From the NCBI GenBank assembly GCA_036513415.1, contig DATBZA010000179.1, positions 33,761-97,760 on the forward strand: a stretch of 64,000 bases of DNA, in the 5' to 3' direction. The first letter of the stretch is position 1. Each line of letters opens with the position of its first letter. Of this stretch, positions 60,099 through 64,000 are shown piece after piece. The DNA comes from 40CM-4-68-19 sp036513415. Lineage in GTDB: Bacteria; Myxococcota; Myxococcia; Myxococcales; 40CM-4-68-19. Under the pieces are notes generated by a model that worked only from the letters and a program-made list of their open reading frames with translations, ran no database searches and was not told the DNA's origin. Both the position numbers and the translations under genes were made by a program.

Positions 60099-61292
60099 AT
60101 GGCGTCCCCCAGTGACATGCGCGACCTGCTCGGCCTGTACGAGGAGGTTGTCCGCGCGCTCGATGCGGGGGAGCTGACCCGGGCCGCTGCCGCGAGGGCC
60201 CCGCAGCCCGGTCCCGGTGGAAAGCTGCTGGTCCTCGGTCTCGGGAAGGTCGCGGCGGAGATGGTCTCCGCCATGCCCCGGGAGCGCAACGCCATCGTCG
60301 TGGCGCCGATCGATGCGCCCGCGCCTTCCGGCGCTCGCGTCCTGCGCGGCGGCCACCCGTTGCCCGACGCCGGCTCGCTGGAGGCGGGAGAGTCGCTGCT
60401 CGCCGCGGTCGGCGCGCTCAAGCCCGCGGACGCAGCTCTTCTGCTCATCTCCGGCGGCGGCTCCGCTCTCGCGGAAGCGCCTTACCCGGAGCTCACGCTC
60501 GCTGACATCCGGGAGATCAATCAGGCCTTGCTGACCTCGGGCGCGCCCATCGAGGAGATGAACTGCGTCCGGGCGCACCTGTCGCGGCTGAAGGGCGGCG
60601 GCATCGCCCGCGCGCTCCACGCCGCAGGGGTGTCCAGGGCGCGCGCCCTGGTCGCCGTCGACGTGCCGGTCGGCGGCGTGCGCGCGGTTTCCAGCGGTCC
60701 GGCGATCGGAGATCCGACCACTTGCGCGGACGCGCTGGCGCTGGCGAGGAAGTACGCATTGCCGCAGGCAGCGACGCGCGTGCGCGAGACGCTCAAGCCC
60801 GGCGAGCCCGCCGACTTCATCGAGCACGAGGCGATCTGCGACCTTCGTTCTCCCGCGCAGGAAGCGGCTCGCCGCGCCGGGGCACGCATGCTCGATTCTC
60901 CCGTCCGCGGCACCGTGGAGGCGTTCGCGGAGACGCTGGGGCGGGAGCGTGGCTTCATCTGCGCGAGCGGCGAGCTGGAATTGCGCGTGCCCTCCGGGGC
61001 GCCGCCCGGAGGCCGCGACCAGCACCTCGCCTTGCTGATGGCGCTGAAGCTCCGGAGTGAGCCCGGCGCGGCGTTCCTCGCCGCGGGCACCGACGGCCGC
61101 GACGGTCCCACCGCCAGCGCGGGCGCGAGGGTCGACGGCTCGACCTGGGACGAGGCGGAGCGCGAAGGGCTGCACCCTGCGAGAGCGCTGGCCGAGTTCG
61201 ACGCCGGCCGCGTCCTCTCCCGACTGGGGCTGCTGATCCCGGCGCGACACACCGGCGCGCACGCGGGAGACCTGTTCCTGCTCCGGCGATGA
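60099..61292 (+). CDS. Glycerate 2-kinase (MOFRL family)
   Basis: A 397-residue enzyme. N-terminal GKLLVLGLGKVAAEMVSAM is the DUF4147 start; LLISGGGSALAEAP and NCVRAHLSRLKGGGIARAL are family landmarks; AGTDGRDGPTASAGARVDG and the C-terminal LLPARHTGTNANDL-like segment LIPARHTGAHAGDLF fit MOFRL. It phosphorylates D-glycerate to 2-phosphoglycerate, linking glyoxylate, serine or sugar-acid breakdown to glycolysis. The ATG directly follows the sirtuin stop. A regulatory link is not evident. Confidence 0.9.
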   Translation: MASPSDMRDLLGLYEEVVRALDAGELTRAAAARAPQPGPGGKLLVLGLGKVAAEMVSAMPRERNAIVVAPIDAPAPSGARVLRGGHPLPDAGSLEAGESLLAAVGALKPADAALLLISGGGSALAEAPYPELTLADIREINQALLTSGAPIEEMNCVRAHLSRLKGGGIARALHAAGVSRARALVAVDVPVGGVRAVSSGPAIGDPTTCADALALARKYALPQAATRVRETLKPGEPADFIEHEAICDLRSPAQEAARRAGARMLDSPVRGTVEAFAETLGRERGFICASGELELRVPSGAPPGGRDQHLALLMALKLRSEPGAAFLAAGTDGRDGPTASAGARVDGSTWDEAEREGLHPARALAEFDAGRVLSRLGLLIPARHTGAHAGDLFLLRR

Positions 61293-61307
61293 GGTATGGT
61301 TTCCCGC

Positions 61308-61859
61308 ATGAGACATTCCGTGCTCGCCGCGGCGCTGCTCGCTTCCACCCCTGCGCTCTCCGCCGGGCTGGCGTCGAGCCCAGCGGACGAGTCGAGCTCC
61401 AGCCTGGAGGGCCTCTACGCGGGGATCGCGGGCGGCGGCGGGTGGCTCATCATCCCCTCGGACAACATCCTCGCCTGGGACGTCGAGCTGCGGGTCGGAT
61501 ACAGCTTCGGCACCCCGTTGCAGATCTACCTGTCCGGGGCGGTGGACGGCGGCAGCCGCTCCGGCGCGACCTTCCGCACCGAGCAGATCGCGGCGTTCCT
61601 GCAATACCACCTGGTGGTGAGACCCGCTGCCATGGTCTACGCCCGCGCCGGAATCGGCGTCGGCTTGTCCGGCGACGTGGTCCCCGACAGGACGGCGGTC
61701 GGGCTCGCGGCAGCGGGAGGACTCGGGATCGAGCTCAGGTTCCTGCCCAACCTCTTCCTCGCGCCCGAGCTGTACTACCGGAACACGGACCTCTCGGCGA
61801 GCGGCACCTCGATGCGGGTGCAGACCGTCGGGCTGCAGCTCGGGCTCATCTACTACTGA
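61308..61859 (+). CDS. Outer-membrane beta-barrel-like protein
   Basis: A 183-residue protein with a signal peptide (MRHSVLAAALLASTPALSA). The rest shows alternating hydrophobic strands: GLYAGIAGGGGWLIIP, WDVELRVGYSFGTPLQIYLSGAVDG, MVYARAGIGVGLSG, LFLAPELYYRN, and ends in an aromatic C-terminal residue pair (IYY), typical of outer-membrane barrels with eight strands. ATG 61308 begins the signal. ATG 61296 in frame is possible. Its 3' end overlaps the phosphoesterase gene by 7 bases on the other strand. Confidence 0.75.
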   Translation: MRHSVLAAALLASTPALSAGLASSPADESSSSLEGLYAGIAGGGGWLIIPSDNILAWDVELRVGYSFGTPLQIYLSGAVDGGSRSGATFRTEQIAAFLQYHLVVRPAAMVYARAGIGVGLSGDVVPDRTAVGLAAAGGLGIELRFLPNLFLAPELYYRNTDLSASGTSMRVQTVGLQLGLIYY

Positions 61860-62305
61860 AGCGGGACGTGGCGGGCTCGCCACTTGCCACGCACGCGCTC
61901 GAACAAGCCGACGCAGACGGGCAGCGAGAAGCGGCGCGGCCCCGCGCTTCCCGGATTGAACCACCAGATTCCGTCGCCGTGCTCGTCGAGCGGCTTGTGG
62001 CTGTGCCCGAACACCACCACGTCCGCCGGCTCGCGCCGCAGCTGCTCCTCGGCGTCGTCGCGGACGTGCACCAGCAGGAACCGCAGGCCATCCAGCGTCA
62101 CTCGGGCGGTCTTGCCGGCGGCGCCGCAGCGCCAGCCGTCGTTGTTGCCCGCGCAGGCGGTGACCGGCGCGATCGCCCCCAGCTCCGCCAGCACCTCCTC
62201 TCCTCCGATGTCTCCGGCATGAAGGATGTGGTCGACTCCGGAGAAGACCTCCTGAATCTCTGGCCGGACCAGCCCATGCGTGTCGGAGATGACGCCGATG
62301 CGCAT
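61853..62305 (-). CDS. YfcE-type metallophosphoesterase
   Basis: A 150-residue cytoplasmic phosphodiesterase. Metal-ligand motifs: DTHG (ISDTHGLV), GD (HAGDIGG), GNND (CAGNNDGW), GHSH (VFGHSHKP). The pattern and length match the small MJ0936/YfcE group acting on phosphodiesters. Substrate unknown. ATG 62305 chosen as the only ATG before ISDTHG. Convergent with the barrel gene and 20 bp from the divergent miaE. Confidence 0.9.
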   Translation of the reverse strand: MRIGVISDTHGLVRPEIQEVFSGVDHILHAGDIGGEEVLAELGAIAPVTACAGNNDGWRCGAAGKTARVTLDGLRFLLVHVRDDAEEQLRREPADVVVFGHSHKPLDEHGDGIWWFNPGSAGPRRFSLPVCVGLFERVRGKWRARHVPLQ

Positions 62306-62325
62306 GCCTGCAGTATAAAGCGCGA

Positions 62326-62886
62326 ATGCAGCTTCTTTGCGAGACCCCGCGCGCCTGGGTGCGGCTGGCGATCGATCGGTTCGACGAGGTCCTCGTCGAC
62401 CATGCCCATTGCGAGAAGAAGGCGGCCGCGCAGGCGCTCTCCATGCTCGCGGCGTTCCCATCCGTTCCCGGGCTGGCGCGCGCGATGGCGCGGCTCGCGC
62501 GCGAGGAAGCGGGACATCTCGGACAGGTGCTGGCGCTGATGGAGAAGCGGGGCCTTCGGCTGGGCCGCGATCCGGGCGACCCGTATGCGCAAGGCCTGCA
62601 GGCGCTGGTGCGCCAGCCCCCGCGGGAACGGCTGCTGGATCGGCTGATCGTTTCCGCGCTGATCGAGACCCGGAGTGAGGAGCGGTTGCGCCTCCTCGCC
62701 GGCGCGCTCCGCGACGGCGAGCTGCGGCAGTTCTACGGCCGCCTGGCCGACGCGGAGAGGGGCCACGGTGAGCTGTTCGTGCGGCTCGCCCGGGGAACCG
62801 ACGGTTTCGAAGCCCGGGTGGAAGAGCTGCTGCGCGCGGAAGCCGGACTGGTGCGCGAGCTGCCCTCAAGGCCGGCGATTCACTGA
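62326..62886 (+). CDS. miaE: tRNA-(2-methylthio-N6-isopentenyl-A37) hydroxylase
   Basis: A 186-residue diiron enzyme that hydroxylates ms2i6A37 in tRNA. Diiron ligands appear as DHAHCEKKAAAQALSM, REEAGHLGQVLALM and, in the second half, EERLRLLAGAL and DAERGHGELF (the E-x-x-H patterns). Length fits the family. Intact MiaA/MiaB genes would be expected elsewhere. The 3' end overlaps the HrpB gene by 21 bases on the opposite strand. Confidence 0.88.
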   Translation: MQLLCETPRAWVRLAIDRFDEVLVDHAHCEKKAAAQALSMLAAFPSVPGLARAMARLAREEAGHLGQVLALMEKRGLRLGRDPGDPYAQGLQALVRQPPRERLLDRLIVSALIETRSEERLRLLAGALRDGELRQFYGRLADAERGHGELFVRLARGTDGFEARVEELLRAEAGLVRELPSRPAIH

Positions 62887-64000
62887 GGGCGGCGAGGCGG
62901 TCGCCCCGTTTTCGGGCCAGGCGTGCTTCGGGTACTTGCGCATCAGCTCGCGGCGGATGGCCGGATAATGGCGCTCCCAGAAGCCCGGGAGGTCCTGGGT
63001 GACCTGCTGGGCGCGCCCGCTCGGCGCGAGCAGGTGGAGCGTCAGGGGAAGGCGGCCGTTGCAGATCGACGGCCCCCGCGACATTCCGAAGAAATCCTGC
63101 AGCCGCGAGCGGACCGCGGGCGGCTGCCCGGGGACGTACTCGACGCGCAGCTTCCGCCCGCCCGGCAGCGCGACCTGATCCGGGGCAAGCTGGTCGAGCT
63201 GGGGCGGCAGAAGGCCGGAGAGCACGTCCGCTTCGCGCAGCTCCCGCAGCGACGAGGCTCCCCTGGCCAGCGCCTCGGCGCGCGCGCGCACCCGGGCGTC
63301 GTCCAGCGGCAAGATCCCCGACTCCGGGCAATGCTCCGCGACCAGCTCGATCCTCCTCCTCAGGCGGGCGATCTGCCCGGGGTCCGGGAATCCTCCCGCG
63401 TGATCGAGCAGCAAACGGGCGGCCGCGTCCGCGTGCTCGCCGCCCGGCAACCGCCGGCTCTCCTCGAGGACGAGCTGATCGTAGAGCAGGCGGGAGACCA
63501 CTTCGACGCGCTCGCGCGCCGGTTCCCAGAGGAGCTGCGTCTCTTCCCGGAGCGTCGCCGGGAACTCGAGCAGCCATTCCGCCTCGATCGCGCTGGCCAG
63601 CCGGATCAGCACGCGCGAGCGGCCTGCGCCTCGCCGCTCTTCCACATCGACGGCCACCATCAGATCCGCCTCGCGAACGGCGCTGTCCGGCGAGAGCTGC
63701 GCCGCGCCCCCGGACGAGAGCAGCACCTCCGCTCCGCGTCGCTTCGCCACGCGATCGGGAAAGCCGGCGAGCACGGAGATCCGGAGCGCCTCGTCGCTCG
63801 ACCCGTTGCGCGGTCCCTCCGGCGGAGCGAGGCGCAGAAGCTGCGCGCGCGCCCGCTCGATCCGGCCGTCGCGTCGAAGGTCGGCGCGGTCGACCAGATC
63901 GATCACGTCCGAAGGGCCGGTGGGCGCGGGACCATCGCGCGGAGCCGCGCGCTCGTGGAGCAGCGCAGCCGCGGCGCATCCCGCCGCGCGATGGCCTCGA
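62866..64000 (-). CDS. hrpB: ATP-dependent helicase HrpB, C-terminal part (5' end outside window)
   Basis: The frame is open to the right edge, so the N-terminal helicase core lies beyond 64000. The visible 377 residues begin GHRAAGCAAAALLHERA and contain the HrpB C-terminal signature: ISVLAGFPDRVAKRR, VEERRGAGRSRVLIRLASAIE, and the ending FWERHYPAIRRELMRKYPKHAWPEN. HrpB is a DEAH-type helicase of unclear cellular role. The 3' end overlaps miaE by 21 bases, convergently. Confidence 0.9.
   Translation of the reverse strand, partial: RGHRAAGCAAAALLHERAAPRDGPAPTGPSDVIDLVDRADLRRDGRIERARAQLLRLAPPEGPRNGSSDEALRISVLAGFPDRVAKRRGAEVLLSSGGAAQLSPDSAVREADLMVAVDVEERRGAGRSRVLIRLASAIEAEWLLEFPATLREETQLLWEPARERVEVVSRLLYDQLVLEESRRLPGGEHADAAARLLLDHAGGFPDPGQIARLRRRIELVAEHCPESGILPLDDARVRARAEALARGASSLRELREADVLSGLLPPQLDQLAPDQVALPGGRKLRVEYVPGQPPAVRSRLQDFFGMSRGPSICNGRLPLTLHLLAPSGRAQQVTQDLPGFWERHYPAIRRELMRKYPKHAWPENGATASPPSVNRRP

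Overview
The window is a compact, very GC-rich, gene-dense chromosomal segment of a Gram-negative aerobe. Outer-membrane proteins (TolC, an MlaC-like lipid carrier, a beta-barrel), a class II ribonucleotide reductase, a split bc-type complex with a multiheme cytochrome c, and several small conserved proteins of unknown function point to a myxobacterium-like lineage (Myxococcota). That assignment is inference from gene content, not from a marker gene. There is no rRNA, prophage, insertion sequence or CRISPR array; one tRNA is present.

Layout. 1-8.3 kb: the 3' part of a SpoVR gene interrupted by an intein with a LAGLIDADG endonuclease, a PsiE-like protein, an ABC-2 exporter pair, a DEAD-box helicase and a divergent RpoH-type sigma factor. 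8.3-12.6 kb: small membrane proteins, a DUF4159 protein and a large VWA/amidotransferase-like membrane protein. 12.7-19.7 kb: gamma-glutamylcyclotransferase-like, MlaC-like, TolC, inositol-phosphate synthase and U32 peptidase genes. 20.3-23.2 kb: a peroxide/iron-stress operon (rubrerythrin, Fe-S oxidoreductase, DUF3501, Fur/PerR-type regulator) behind a perfect 19-bp palindrome. 23.4-31.6 kb: RlmJ, a SWIB protein, a cluster coding for a DnaC-like loader beside a DUF721/DciA-like protein, and a histidine kinase. 31.7-36.4 kb: NrdJ with candidate NrdR boxes, then a Gly/Arg-rich protein. 36.4-42.8 kb: two oxidoreductases, a DoxX protein, a pair of overlapping class III cyclase genes, PrfC and tRNA-Ala(CGC). 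42.9-45.2 kb: a membrane-anchored degenerate Mrr-like protein, a collagen-like secreted protein and a 58-residue membrane protein.

45.4-58.2 kb is the respiratory block: Rieske protein, split cytochrome b, an eight-heme cytochrome c, a cupredoxin, heme A synthase, heme O synthase and an aa3-type oxidase (subunits II, I, III, IV) with small accessory membrane proteins. It would carry electrons from quinol to oxygen. Two roughly 95-bp palindromic elements sit within or at the end of this block. 58.2-64 kb holds a methyltransferase, a sirtuin, glycerate kinase, a beta-barrel, a YfcE-type phosphoesterase, MiaE and the C-terminal part of HrpB, which runs off the right edge.

The strongest leads are: (a) two adjacent cyclase genes whose active-site residues are exactly complementary, predicting an obligate heterodimeric adenylyl cyclase; (b) an intein in SpoVR; (c) DnaC-like and DciA-like genes in one operon; (d) an aa3-type oxidase subunit I lacking the K-channel lysine; (e) a family of at least six intergenic elements with a shared core, mostly at gene 3' ends.
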